A stretch of 64,000 nucleotides of DNA from Rhodobiaceae bacterium. GTDB lineage: Bacteria > Pseudomonadota > Alphaproteobacteria > Rhizobiales > Tepidamorphaceae. Below, piece after piece: positions 50,792-58,901 of the stretch. The notes under the pieces are model-generated. The model saw only the letters and a program-made list of their open reading frames with translations, made no database searches and was not told where the DNA came from. Position 1 is the first letter of the stretch. The number at the start of each line of letters is the position of its first letter. The position numbers and the translations under genes were made by a program. The DNA is taken from positions 129,706 through 193,705 of the forward strand of contig JACKJP010000007.1 of assembly GCA_020637895.1 (NCBI GenBank), read 5' to 3'.

Positions 50792-52437
50792 ACTGGGCGC
50801 TGAGCCTGTTTCAACGGAGCCGCATTCAGGCTGCCCGCGTCGATCATCTGTCTGAGCTTGAATTTCTGAACCTTGCCGGTCTCGGTCAGCGGGAAACCGT
50901 CGGCAAAGAACCAAAGAGAAGGCGCTTTGTGGGCCGCGATATTCTTGCGGCAAAAGGCACGCATTTCGTCAGGATCGGGCCGCGCTTCGCCGGAAGGAAT
51001 TACGACGGCGCCGACCTGCTCTCCCCAATGAGGATCGGGAACGCCAACGACAGCTACGTCGCCAACGCCGGGAAACTCGCGGAGCAGTTCCTCGATCTCG
51101 GCGGGAAAGATGTTCTCGCCACCGCGGATGATCATTTCCTTGAGGCGACCTGTAATGCGCAGGAAGCCGCGCGCATCCATCGTTCCAAGATCGCCCGAGT
51201 GAATCCACCCGTTGGGTCTCATGACCTTGGCCGTCTCATCCGGCATCTTGTAATAGCCGATCATCTGCTGATAGCCGCGGATGCAAATCTCGCCGATTTC
51301 CCCAATCGGCAGGATCTCGCCGGTTTCGATATCGGCGATCTTGACCTCGATCAGAGGCATCGGCTGGCCGAGCGTATCGGTCTTGTCATCGACCGCGTCG
51401 TCCATATGAACGCCTGAGATCACGCCATGCATCTCTGTCTGCCCAAAGAGAATGACGATCTGGCAGTTCATCTCCGAGGCCGCGCGGCGTACGGTACGCG
51501 CCTCAACTTTCGCGGCGCCCGCGACGAGATTTCGCAAGGTGGAGATGTCGTATTCGGCGCGCCTCGGATGAGTCAGCAGCGCTTCAATCATCGTCGGGAC
51601 AAGAATCGAATAGGTGCCGCCGAACTCCTGGACCAGCTGCATATAGAATTCCGGGTCCCATTCCTCCGCAAGAAGATGCGTTGCACGGTGGGCGACGGAG
51701 CCTATGCCGCCCACGCCCATCGCGCCGAGATGAAACATCGGCATGATGTTGACGTTCACTCCACCGTCGGCAAGTCCACCGCGGGCCTGCGCGAACGTGG
51801 CCATATTCACAAGGCCCACATGGTGCAACACGATGCCCTTCTGGGCGCCCGTGGTACCCGACGTGAACATGATCATCGCCGGCGAATCCGGGCTCACCGT
51901 CGGCAGTGCCGTGTCCTTGTCACCACTTTCCATAAAGGATTCGAAATCGGCGATGCGGAAAACATCCGGCGGCACGTTGAGCTTTTCGGCCGCGCTGGTC
52001 GCCGCCGCATGCATCTCGAAACCACGATACGTATCCATGACGAAAAGTGCGGAGACTTCAGCTCGCTCGAGAACATATTCGAGCTCGCGCTGCCTGAAGG
52101 CCGGATTGATCGTGACAAGGGTCATGCCGGCGAGCGCCGAGCCGTAGAGCATCAACACCCATTCGGGAATATTGCTCGCCCACATCGCAATGCGGTCGCC
52201 GGGCCGGTATCGGCCGAGAAGTGCTCCAGCCACGCGATGCGCGTCGCGTTCGAGTTGCCGGTATGTCCACGTGCGACGCTTTGCCGGATCGCGCGTTCCT
52301 GCGACAAGCGCCAGACGTTCAGGCGCTCTTGCTGCCGTATCGGCCAGAAGGTGACCCAACGTCCAGGCGCGAAATCCTCCAATGTCGGCAGCGGGCCAAT
52401 AGGATTCGGTCAGAGTGCGCGTGCGGTAGGCTTCCAT
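50788..52437 (-). CDS. AMP-dependent acyl-CoA synthetase
   Basis: ANL-family ligase that activates a carboxylic acid to its CoA thioester through an acyl-AMP intermediate. The 549-aa product has the P-loop MIMFTSGTTGAQKGIVL (about residues 174-190), the FGQTEMHG motif, the GWIHSGDLG adenylate-binding segment, the hinge RLKEMIIRGGENIFP and the catalytic Lys in ETGKVQKFKLR. The ATG at 52437 is preferred; an in-frame extension reaches 52530. It lies between an SDR (11 bp upstream) and MaoC (4-nt overlap). The acid substrate cannot be told from sequence. Confidence 0.9.
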   Translation of the reverse strand: MEAYRTRTLTESYWPAADIGGFRAWTLGHLLADTAARAPERLALVAGTRDPAKRRTWTYRQLERDAHRVAGALLGRYRPGDRIAMWASNIPEWVLMLYGSALAGMTLVTINPAFRQRELEYVLERAEVSALFVMDTYRGFEMHAAATSAAEKLNVPPDVFRIADFESFMESGDKDTALPTVSPDSPAMIMFTSGTTGAQKGIVLHHVGLVNMATFAQARGGLADGGVNVNIMPMFHLGAMGVGGIGSVAHRATHLLAEEWDPEFYMQLVQEFGGTYSILVPTMIEALLTHPRRAEYDISTLRNLVAGAAKVEARTVRRAASEMNCQIVILFGQTEMHGVISGVHMDDAVDDKTDTLGQPMPLIEVKIADIETGEILPIGEIGEICIRGYQQMIGYYKMPDETAKVMRPNGWIHSGDLGTMDARGFLRITGRLKEMIIRGGENIFPAEIEELLREFPGVGDVAVVGVPDPHWGEQVGAVVIPSGEARPDPDEMRAFCRKNIAAHKAPSLWFFADGFPLTETGKVQKFKLRQMIDAGSLNAAPLKQAQRPV

Positions 52438-52448
52438 TGCGACCGGCC

Positions 52449-53303
52449 CTACTCGCCGACGCCCGAGTCGCGTCTGAATATGCCGCGTGTCGAAGATGGA
52501 TGAACCCCCGCTGCACCAAAGCCCGTCCATGCAATCGGGTCGCTTGCGACAACGGAGGCCTCCACCAGATCCATACCGGCGGGCCAGCGGTTTGCGAGAA
52601 TTCGGCGGCCGGTGAAATCATCAGACAGATCGGACGCAAGGAACCGGATGGGTCCTTCCATGATGGTGTCCGGGAACATGTCTTCAACCTTGATGCCAAT
52701 CCGCTCCGTCATCCGAGAAACGGTAGCGCCGCCGGGGATCAGAACGTTCGCAGTCACGCCCGTGCCGGCGAGATTGTGCGCCATGACGGAAACTTCTGCT
52801 TCCATCGCCGCTTTCGACCCGCCATAGAGCGGCATACGCAACATCGTATCCAGGCTCGTCGTGTTGCTGACGATCCGTCCCCAGCCCTTTTCGATCATCG
52901 ACGGCGCGAGCCGCGCGGCAATCATGATCGGGGAGGTCGCGTTGACGGAAAAGAACAGGTTGAGCTTTTCGCGGTCGATCTCCCAGAAATTAAACGGGTT
53001 CTCCATGTAGTTCCGTCTCAGCGCGTCGATACCTATTCCGGCATTGCTGAGAAATATGTCGATCGGGCCGAAGATGCTCGAGGCATCCGCCGCCAGCCTT
53101 TCCGCCCCATCGTCGGTGGTGAGATCGCAAATGATAGTCGCCACACGATCCGTTCCGGCACCGCTCTCGGACGCGACATCGTCCAGCGTCTGCTGGTTGG
53201 TCGACGACAGGATCACTTTGTGACCTTCAGCCAGCAATGCCAAAGCCATCACGCGTCCAAGGCCGCGACCGGCTCCCGTCACAAGGGCTACTCGCTGCGT
53301 CAT
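52449..53303 (-). CDS. SDR family oxidoreductase in catabolic operon
   Basis: Short-chain dehydrogenase of 284 aa with cofactor motif VTGAGRGLGRVMA, the SNAG motif in IFLSNAGIGID, catalytic Ser in SNTTSLD and YGGSK as the Tyr/Lys pair. The C-terminus is extended by about 40 residues relative to a minimal SDR (MDLVEASVVASDPIAWTGFG onward). A GGGGGAGGAAAG site precedes ATG 53303. It is second in the operon after an enoyl-CoA hydratase. A hydroxyacyl-CoA or cyclic alcohol dehydrogenase role is plausible from context but not shown. Confidence 0.87.
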   Translation of the reverse strand: MTQRVALVTGAGRGLGRVMALALLAEGHKVILSSTNQQTLDDVASESGAGTDRVATIICDLTTDDGAERLAADASSIFGPIDIFLSNAGIGIDALRRNYMENPFNFWEIDREKLNLFFSVNATSPIMIAARLAPSMIEKGWGRIVSNTTSLDTMLRMPLYGGSKAAMEAEVSVMAHNLAGTGVTANVLIPGGATVSRMTERIGIKVEDMFPDTIMEGPIRFLASDLSDDFTGRRILANRWPAGMDLVEASVVASDPIAWTGFGAAGVHPSSTRGIFRRDSGVGE

Positions 53304-53345
53304 CTTTCCTCCCCCTCGCATTCGTCGCGATTGATCGTCAGCCGT

Positions 53346-54137
53346 CTAACGGCCCTTCCAGTTCGGCGGTCTTTTCTCGACAAACGCGTTGACGCCCTCT
53401 TTCGCGTCCTCGGACTGATTGACCAGATTGACGGTCATCATCTCGAGCATGACGAGGCTCTCCGTATCGGCATCGAGCCCGCGGTTGACGGCGGCTTTGG
53501 TCATTGCCATTGCAAACGGGCTCTTGCTTGCCAGCATCTCGCAGAGTTCGCGCACTTCGCGGTCCAGCTCGCTCGTGGGCACCGCGTTGTTGACCAGCCC
53601 CCAATCTGCGCACTCATCTCCGCTGAGCAATTTGCCCGTCATCATCAATTCTTTTGTCCGGCGAATGCCGACAACGCGCGGCAGGCGGTACAACGGCCCC
53701 GCGCCGGCAAACAGGCCACGATTGATGTGATAATCCCCAATGCGGGCGTCTGATGCCGCGATGGCAAAATCGCAGGCAAGCATCAGTTCAAAGCCCCCGG
53801 CTGTGGCATAACCTTCCACCACGGCGACCGTCGGCTTTTTCAGGTTGTAGAGCCGTGTATAGAAGCCCGACATTGCCTGTTGATAGGCCATGGGGATCTC
53901 GGCCAATGTCGGCCCGACGGAACCTTCCAGATCGGCGCCGGCGCAAAACGTCCCGCCGCGACCACGGAAAACGATAACTCGGACAGAGTCATCCTTTTCC
54001 AACCCGGTTATGGTTTCATCCAGTCGCTCAAGCAGCTCCTTGCTGACGCTGTTCTTCTTGTGCGGCCTGTTCAGCCAGAGAAGCGTCACCCACTCCGACA
54101 GTTTTTCTACCTGCAGTACATCGCTTTCCTGAGCCAC
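53346..54137 (-). CDS. Enoyl-CoA hydratase/isomerase family protein, first gene of catabolic operon
   Basis: Crotonase-fold enzyme of 263 aa with LNRPHKKNSVSKELLERL, the oxyanion-hole segments GRGGTFCAGADLEG and VEGYATAGGFELMLACDFAI, and a C-terminal EKRPPNWKGR typical of the family. The GTG at 54137 has GGAGG 5 nt upstream; the frame extends to 54194, but that extension is Arg-rich and unconserved. It starts the minus-strand unit ECH-SDR-ligase-MaoC-DctP. The promoter should lie in the AT-rich region upstream (54138-54699). Confidence 0.88.
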   Translation of the reverse strand: MAQESDVLQVEKLSEWVTLLWLNRPHKKNSVSKELLERLDETITGLEKDDSVRVIVFRGRGGTFCAGADLEGSVGPTLAEIPMAYQQAMSGFYTRLYNLKKPTVAVVEGYATAGGFELMLACDFAIAASDARIGDYHINRGLFAGAGPLYRLPRVVGIRRTKELMMTGKLLSGDECADWGLVNNAVPTSELDREVRELCEMLASKSPFAMAMTKAAVNRGLDADTESLVMLEMMTVNLVNQSEDAKEGVNAFVEKRPPNWKGR

Positions 54138-54271
54138 GTTTCCTCCCCGACATCTTCTTCTTTTTGAAGCGACATTCCGTCGCCTATTGGCCATTTCCGG
54201 GCAGATTTAGGACACGTCCCTACATGGAGTGTTTAGAGCGCCGATCGAAAGCCCAGCCCCGCATCCGCTTC

Positions 54272-54290
54272 TTAATGAGTTTCATTTATT
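54272..54290 (+). repeat. ATGAG-N-CATTTATT element, copy 1
   Basis: TTAATGAGTTTCATTTATT, containing AATGA-GTT-TCATT as an inverted repeat. Copy 2, TTAAATGAGCCCCATTTATT, is 185 bp away at 54457-54476. These are possible operators for either divergent unit. Confidence 0.4.
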
Positions 54291-54456
54291 ATGCACGAAC
54301 AATAATATGCAAGCGTCATTTTCGGCATCGCTGATCAAATGAATCTTCAAAAATATGAATAAGCGGCTGTCTTTTTGGCCAATCACGTTCTAAATGCGTG
54401 ACATGCCCAAGCTGGCCCACAAGTCGAGCCTTCTGGCGCTACTGCAATTCGTCCGG

Positions 54457-54476
54457 TTAAATGAGCCCCATTTATT
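54457..54476 (+). repeat. ATGAG-N-CATTTATT element, copy 2
   Basis: TTAAATGAGCCCCATTTATT, with AAATG/CATTT as inverted ends. It is close in sequence and orientation to copy 1 (54272-54290). Confidence 0.4.
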
Positions 54477-54699
54477 TCACTGTGCCGGGATATTGATAGG
54501 CTTCTGAAAAGATTACCTGTTCCAATTTCTTGCGGAACTCAAATGACGGCCTCTTCCTCTCGATGAAATGCGTTTGATAATCCGCTGGCCCGCCAGTGGC
54601 GTCGTTGGAGCGACCACACGCCTCATTTTCGCCGGAAACAATCTCGACTAGGGTGTGTATTAGAAATCGATCAAGCGTGTCCCCGGGGGGAAGTCTGGT

Positions 54700-56361
54700 A
54701 TGAATCGCTTGCTGCGCTGGCGGCCCTCGGTCAGTCAGTCCGTGTTTATAGTTGCCGTCTCGGCCTATCTGCTGGCGGTCTTCAATTTCACCTTCTGGCA
54801 CAAGACAGTCGCGTATTTCGGTCCGCACCCGGAACTCTTCTGGCTGTTTGCCATCGGCATCACCGGCCTGATGACGGTGATCGTGTCGCTGTTCTCGCTG
54901 TCTTACCTGACCAAGCCACTGATCATCTTTTTGATCCTCGTCGGCGCGGTGGCAGCCTTCTACACCGACAATTACGGGACGATCATTTCGCGCCAGATGA
55001 TCGAGAACGCGGTGACGACCACGGCCCATGAGGCAAAACACCTGATCACCTGGCAGTTCATCGCCTATGTGGCGGTTTTCGGCCTGCTGCCGTCGGCGCT
55101 CGTTGCCTGGGTTCGTATCCGGCCCGTGCCGTTCCGCCGGCGCCTTCTCCAAAGGGCAGCCATTCTCGTCATAGCGCTGGCTGCTGTCGCGCTGCCGGTA
55201 ACCGTCAACTACCCGGCCTTCTCGTCAACCTGGCGCGAGCATCAGGATCTGATGGCGTCTTTCACGCCAGCCGCGCCGATTGCCAGCGCGGTCAAGTACG
55301 GCGTCGTCGCCTGGCGAGAAGCGCACGCGCATCTGGAACCGATCGGGCAGGACGCACGTCGAACGTTACCTGTTGCGGGGCGCAAGCCGGTTCTCGCCAT
55401 CATGGTCATCGGCGAAACCGCACGCGCGGCCAATTTCAGCCTCGACGGCTACGCCCGTGAAACCAATCCGGAACTCAAGAAGCGCGACATCATCAACTTC
55501 ACCAACGCGTCAAGCTGCGGCACCTCTACCGCCGTTTCAGTCCCGTGCATGTTCTCCGAATTTACCCGGGCGAACTACAGCGAGGATGCTGGCCGGTCTT
55601 ACGAAAACCTGCTCGACGTCATGCAACATGCCGGCATGCGTGCCGAGTGGTGGGACAACAACACCGGATCGAAAGGCGTCGCCGCCCGAGCACCAACGCG
55701 CGTCTTCACCTATGAAACGGACCCCAAATATTGCGAGGACGGGGAGTGTCGTGACGAGATCATGGTCGACGCCCTGCCCGCCTTCTTCGACAGCGTGAAG
55801 GGCGATACCGTACTGGTCATCCACCAGATCGGCAGCCATGGACCGACCTATCATCTGCGCTACACCAAACCGTTCGAACGGTTCACGCCGGTATGCAGGA
55901 CGGCTACGTTTGCAGAGTGCACCCACGACGAGATCGTCAACGCCTATGACAATACGATCCTCTATACCGATCACGTGCTGGCGCGGATCATCGACATGCT
56001 GAACGAACGGCAGGGCCAGTTCACCAGCATGATGTTCTATGCGTCGGATCACGGAGAGTCGCTCGGCGAGAACGGTCTCTATCTGCACGGTGTGCCGTAT
56101 TTCCTCGCACCGAGCGAGCAGACCCACATTCCTTTCATGTTCTGGCTGTCCAACGATCTCGCAGAGGAGCGCGAAGTCGATACGGCCTGCCTGAAGTCGC
56201 ATGAGGATGCACCCGTCTCGCACGACAATGTCTTCCACTCGATGCTCGGCCTGATGGATATCGACACGAGCGTCTATCACCGCGACCTCGACATATTCGC
56301 ATCGTGCCGCGACCGCGCGGCGCAGATCAGCGCCGGGGCTTCAGCCAGTGCGACGAATTGA
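54700..56361 (+). CDS. eptA: Lipid A phosphoethanolamine transferase
   Basis: Inner-membrane enzyme that moves phosphoethanolamine from phosphatidylethanolamine to lipid A (or another envelope acceptor), lowering negative charge. The 553-aa protein has about five N-terminal spans (residues 15-165) and a periplasmic sulfatase-fold domain. The nucleophile Thr is in ASSCGTSTAVSVPCM. Metal-binding segments are VIGETARAANFSLDGYARET and FYASDHGESLGENGLYLHG. Paired cysteines fit the family's disulfides. The 3' end overlaps dgkA by 14 nt. The acceptor is inferred from the family. Confidence 0.9.
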   Translation: MNRLLRWRPSVSQSVFIVAVSAYLLAVFNFTFWHKTVAYFGPHPELFWLFAIGITGLMTVIVSLFSLSYLTKPLIIFLILVGAVAAFYTDNYGTIISRQMIENAVTTTAHEAKHLITWQFIAYVAVFGLLPSALVAWVRIRPVPFRRRLLQRAAILVIALAAVALPVTVNYPAFSSTWREHQDLMASFTPAAPIASAVKYGVVAWREAHAHLEPIGQDARRTLPVAGRKPVLAIMVIGETARAANFSLDGYARETNPELKKRDIINFTNASSCGTSTAVSVPCMFSEFTRANYSEDAGRSYENLLDVMQHAGMRAEWWDNNTGSKGVAARAPTRVFTYETDPKYCEDGECRDEIMVDALPAFFDSVKGDTVLVIHQIGSHGPTYHLRYTKPFERFTPVCRTATFAECTHDEIVNAYDNTILYTDHVLARIIDMLNERQGQFTSMMFYASDHGESLGENGLYLHGVPYFLAPSEQTHIPFMFWLSNDLAEEREVDTACLKSHEDAPVSHDNVFHSMLGLMDIDTSVYHRDLDIFASCRDRAAQISAGASASATN

Positions 56362-56728
56362 AACTGTCCCACGCCAGCGTGGCTGGCGGCACCTGATTGC
56401 CGCTACGCGCTACTCCCTTGGCGGTCTGCGCATCATCCTCCAGGAGAGCGCGTTCCGTCACGAGGTCATCGCCTGGATCGGCATCCTCATCGTCTTCTTC
56501 GCGGTGGGTGCCGAACCGGTTGAATATCTTGTCTCGGCATTGCTGTTCCTGATCACCATTGCGGTCGAGGCCCTCAATACCGCGATCGAGATCATCGTCG
56601 ACCGATCGTCGCCGGAAATTTCGGATTTCGGCAAGGCGACGAAAGATCTCGGCTCCTTTGCGGTGTTCTGCATGCTGACGGCGAACGGGATCTTTCTGCT
56701 CTATGTGCTGGGCCGGCACCTGATCTGA
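56348..56728 (+). CDS. dgkA: Diacylglycerol kinase
   Basis: Small integral-membrane kinase that phosphorylates diacylglycerol to phosphatidic acid. The 126-aa product has three membrane helices and the DgkA signature ITIAVEALNTAIEIIVDR (about residues 68-85) with the catalytic Glu, followed by SPEISDFGKATKDLGSFAVF. It begins at a GTG (56348) inside the end of eptA, so translation is coupled. EptA releases diacylglycerol as by-product, and DgkA recycles it; the coupling makes functional sense. Confidence 0.95.
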   Translation: MRRIETVPRQRGWRHLIAATRYSLGGLRIILQESAFRHEVIAWIGILIVFFAVGAEPVEYLVSALLFLITIAVEALNTAIEIIVDRSSPEISDFGKATKDLGSFAVFCMLTANGIFLLYVLGRHLI

Positions 56729-56783
56729 ACGGTCCAGAGATGAATCATTTGAATCGCCTGGAACGTGTTCCTGACAAAGTGAA

Positions 56784-57179
56784 TCAACCGGCAGTCGCTT
56801 CAGCGTAGTTCGACACCTCGACCAGGTTTCCGTCCGGATCGCGGAAATAGATAGACGCCATCGGCCCCCTCGCCCCTTCGCGAATGACCGTATCGACCTC
56901 AACTGTCACCCCATATTCCGCAAGTTGCGCCTTCACCTTCGAAAGCGGCAGGTCGGTCAGAAAGCACAGATCGGCGGTACCGGGAGCGGCGGCTCGGGCA
57001 TTGGGACGGAATTCGCGGCCGGCCTGATGGATGTGCATTTTCTGGTCGCCGAAATGCAGTGCCACCGGGCGACCGGGCTGACGGCGCACCTCCATGCCCA
57101 GCACCTTTTCATAGAAGGCAACGCTCGCCGCTTCGTCGGCCGCGGTAATGACGATGTGATCGATGGACAGAATATGCAT
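56784..57179 (-). CDS. VOC family (glyoxalase/bleomycin-type) protein
   Basis: Single-chain VOC-fold protein of 131 aa, likely a metal-dependent lyase, dioxygenase or resistance protein of unknown substrate. It has the opening MHILSIDHIVITAADEAASV with the first metal-ligand His. LHFGDQKMHIHQAG and the C-terminal YFRDPDGNLVEVSNY supply the other possible ligands, including Glu. The ATG at 57179 fits; a longer frame to 57257 runs into the terminator of the P450 operon. It is a single gene, separate from that operon by the hairpin at 57258-57287. Confidence 0.83.
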   Translation of the reverse strand: MHILSIDHIVITAADEAASVAFYEKVLGMEVRRQPGRPVALHFGDQKMHIHQAGREFRPNARAAAPGTADLCFLTDLPLSKVKAQLAEYGVTVEVDTVIREGARGPMASIYFRDPDGNLVEVSNYAEATAG

Positions 57180-57257
57180 GCGAACTCCGTTCTGCTCATG
57201 TGCGACATTGAACGGCAGGGTCAGTGCAGGCAAGCCGGTGCCTGAGCCTTGAAACAC

Positions 57258-57287
57258 AAAGGGCGCCGCAGCGATGCGGCACCCTTT
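57258..57287 (-). terminator. Terminator hairpin after the CYP153 operon
   Basis: 13-bp stem on the minus strand, AAAGGGTGCCGCA with TGCGGCGCCCTTT (one T-G wobble), and a 4-nt loop, followed by GTGTTTC. It begins 22 nt after the P450 stop. Confidence 0.65.
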
Positions 57288-57308
57288 CCGTTGAGACAGT
57301 TGCCGGGC

Positions 57309-58539
57309 TCAGGCCTTGCGCAGCTTAACCGGCAGTTCGTCGATACCGATGACGAAGTTGGAGAAGCGGCGCTTCGGCGGCCCCAGCGTCTCGATCATGA
57401 GATTGCGCTTGAGCAGCTCTTCCCAGAAGACACGCAGCTGCATTTCGGCCAGCCGGTTGCCGAAGCAGCGGTGGATGCCGAAACCGAACGAGACATGCTG
57501 GCGCGGGTTCTTGCGGTCGATGATGAAGTTGTAGGGGTCTTCAATCATCTCCTCGTCGCGGTTGCCCGAGATGTACCAGAGGATGACCTTGTCGCCCTTC
57601 TTGATCTTCTCGCCCTTGAATTCCGTGTCGCATGTGCCGTGCGGCGCATGTGAGCGACCGGGAAACCCAGCGGATCATCTCCGGCACCATCGATTCCACC
57701 AGCGCCGGGTTGGCCCGCAGCTTTTCGTATTCGTGCGGGTATTCGTTGAGAGCGACGGCGCCGCCGGAGATCGTGTTGCGCGTGGTATCGTTGCCGCCGA
57801 CCATCAGCAGGATGATCATGCCGCGCAACTCCTGATCGTTCATGTTGCAGGTGTTGGAGGCATGGGCCAGCATCGACACGAGGTCGTGCTGCGGCGGAAG
57901 TTCCTTGCGCTCCTCGTAGAGCTTGCGGAAATAGGCACCGCATGGCGCCAGGGCTTCGTACTTCTTGTACTCGTCCGTGATCTCGCCGCCGACCTTGAGG
58001 TCGAGATTGACCAGGTCGCTCCACTCGGTCAGCAGACGGCGGTCCTCGAAGGGGAAGTCCATCAGACGGGCAAGCACGCGGCCCGTCAGTTCCACAGACA
58101 TCGCGTCGACCCATTCGATCTCGGTATCGAGCGGCAGGCCATCGAGAATGTCGTTGGTCTCGGCGCGGACGAATTCCTCCATCCGTTGCAGGTTGAAGGG
58201 CGAGACGATCGGGTTGACCACCTTGCGCTGTTCGTCATGCACCGGTGGATCGGCGACCATGAAGCTCTTTCGGATCGTGTCCTGCGGCTGTTCCTTGATC
58301 CAGATGCCGCCGTATTTCGCGTCGCTCGAAAACGTCTTGTGATCGAGCTCGGCCTCCATGATGTCCTTGTACTTGGTGATGGACCAGAACGGGCCGTACT
58401 GCGTGTTCTTGTGGTAGCAGACCGGCCGTTCCTTGCGCATGCGGTCGAAGACTTCGAAAAGCGTCCAGTCCACAAAACGGGTCTGGTCGGAAGGATCGAT
58501 GTCCTCAAGCGGCATGCCCTTGATCGATGCAACGTCCAT
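57309..58539 (-). pseudogene. CYP153-family cytochrome P450, interrupted by two 1-nt frameshifts
   Basis: Terminal alkane or fatty-acid hydroxylase type P450. Residues from MDVASIKGMPLEDIDPSD to the I-helix GGNDTTRN, the ExxR helix (EMIRW), and the heme-binding FGFGIHRCFGNRLAEMQL all match the CYP153 family. The reading frame breaks twice: one base is missing near 57660-57663 (after RWVS, before PVAHMRRTA) and one near 57633-57637 (before CDTEFKGEK). Restoring both gives about 410 aa, the usual CYP153 length, with no other damage. As given, the frame from 58539 ends at 57541 without the heme cysteine. Either recent inactivation or sequence error. Confidence 0.88.
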
Positions 58540-58580
58540 AATTCGTTTCCTCCTCCTGGCGATTCTTCCTGGCGATTTAC

Positions 58581-58901
58581 CTAGAACTGGCCGATCGGCA
58601 ACCTGACCGTCAGCCCGTCCATTTCTTCATTCAACTTGATCTGGCAACCCAGCCGCGCCCGCTCGTTGAGATCGGGCAGAAAGCCAAGCATGGCCTCTTC
58701 GTTGTCCGTGCGCGGGCCGGTCACCGGGAACCACGCCTCTTCGACGATGATGTGGCAGGTGGCGCAGGCGCACATGCCGCCGCAATCGGCGTCGATGCCG
58801 GGAACATTGTTCTCCACGGCCGCTTCCATGACCGACTTCCCCACGTCGGCCTGGACTTCGGTTTCCGTCCCGTCTGTGTCTATGAAAATTACGCGCGGCA
58901 A
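58581..58901 (-). CDS. 2Fe-2S ferredoxin (P450 redox partner)
   Basis: Putidaredoxin/adrenodoxin-type electron carrier that passes electrons from the reductase to the P450. The 106-aa product has cluster ligands in CGGMCACATCHIIV (C-x5-C-x2-C) and the fourth Cys in ARLGCQI. The C-terminal segment LTVRLPIGQF is typical. An additional cysteine lies within the loop. The start overlaps the end of the reductase gene by 13 nt, and the P450 follows 41 bp downstream; reductase-ferredoxin-CYP153 is a classical order. Confidence 0.94.
   Translation of the reverse strand: MPRVIFIDTDGTETEVQADVGKSVMEAAVENNVPGIDADCGGMCACATCHIIVEEAWFPVTGPRTDNEEAMLGFLPDLNERARLGCQIKLNEEMDGLTVRLPIGQF

Larger units (their letters stand above)
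54138..54699. other. 562-bp divergent intergenic region
   Basis: It lies between the enoyl-CoA hydratase operon (minus) and eptA (plus). It is AT-rich between about 54270 and 54480. I see no gene with a good start or motif; a minus-strand open frame over 54472-55152 is antisense to eptA and is not convincing. Two similar elements (54272-54290 and 54457-54476) may be regulator sites. Confidence 0.6.

Noticed and set aside
54472..55152. Minus-strand open frame of 226 codons overlapping eptA
   Set aside because: It is antisense to the well-supported N-terminal half of EptA, is rich in charged low-complexity residues typical of a G+C-rich shadow frame, and has no domain.
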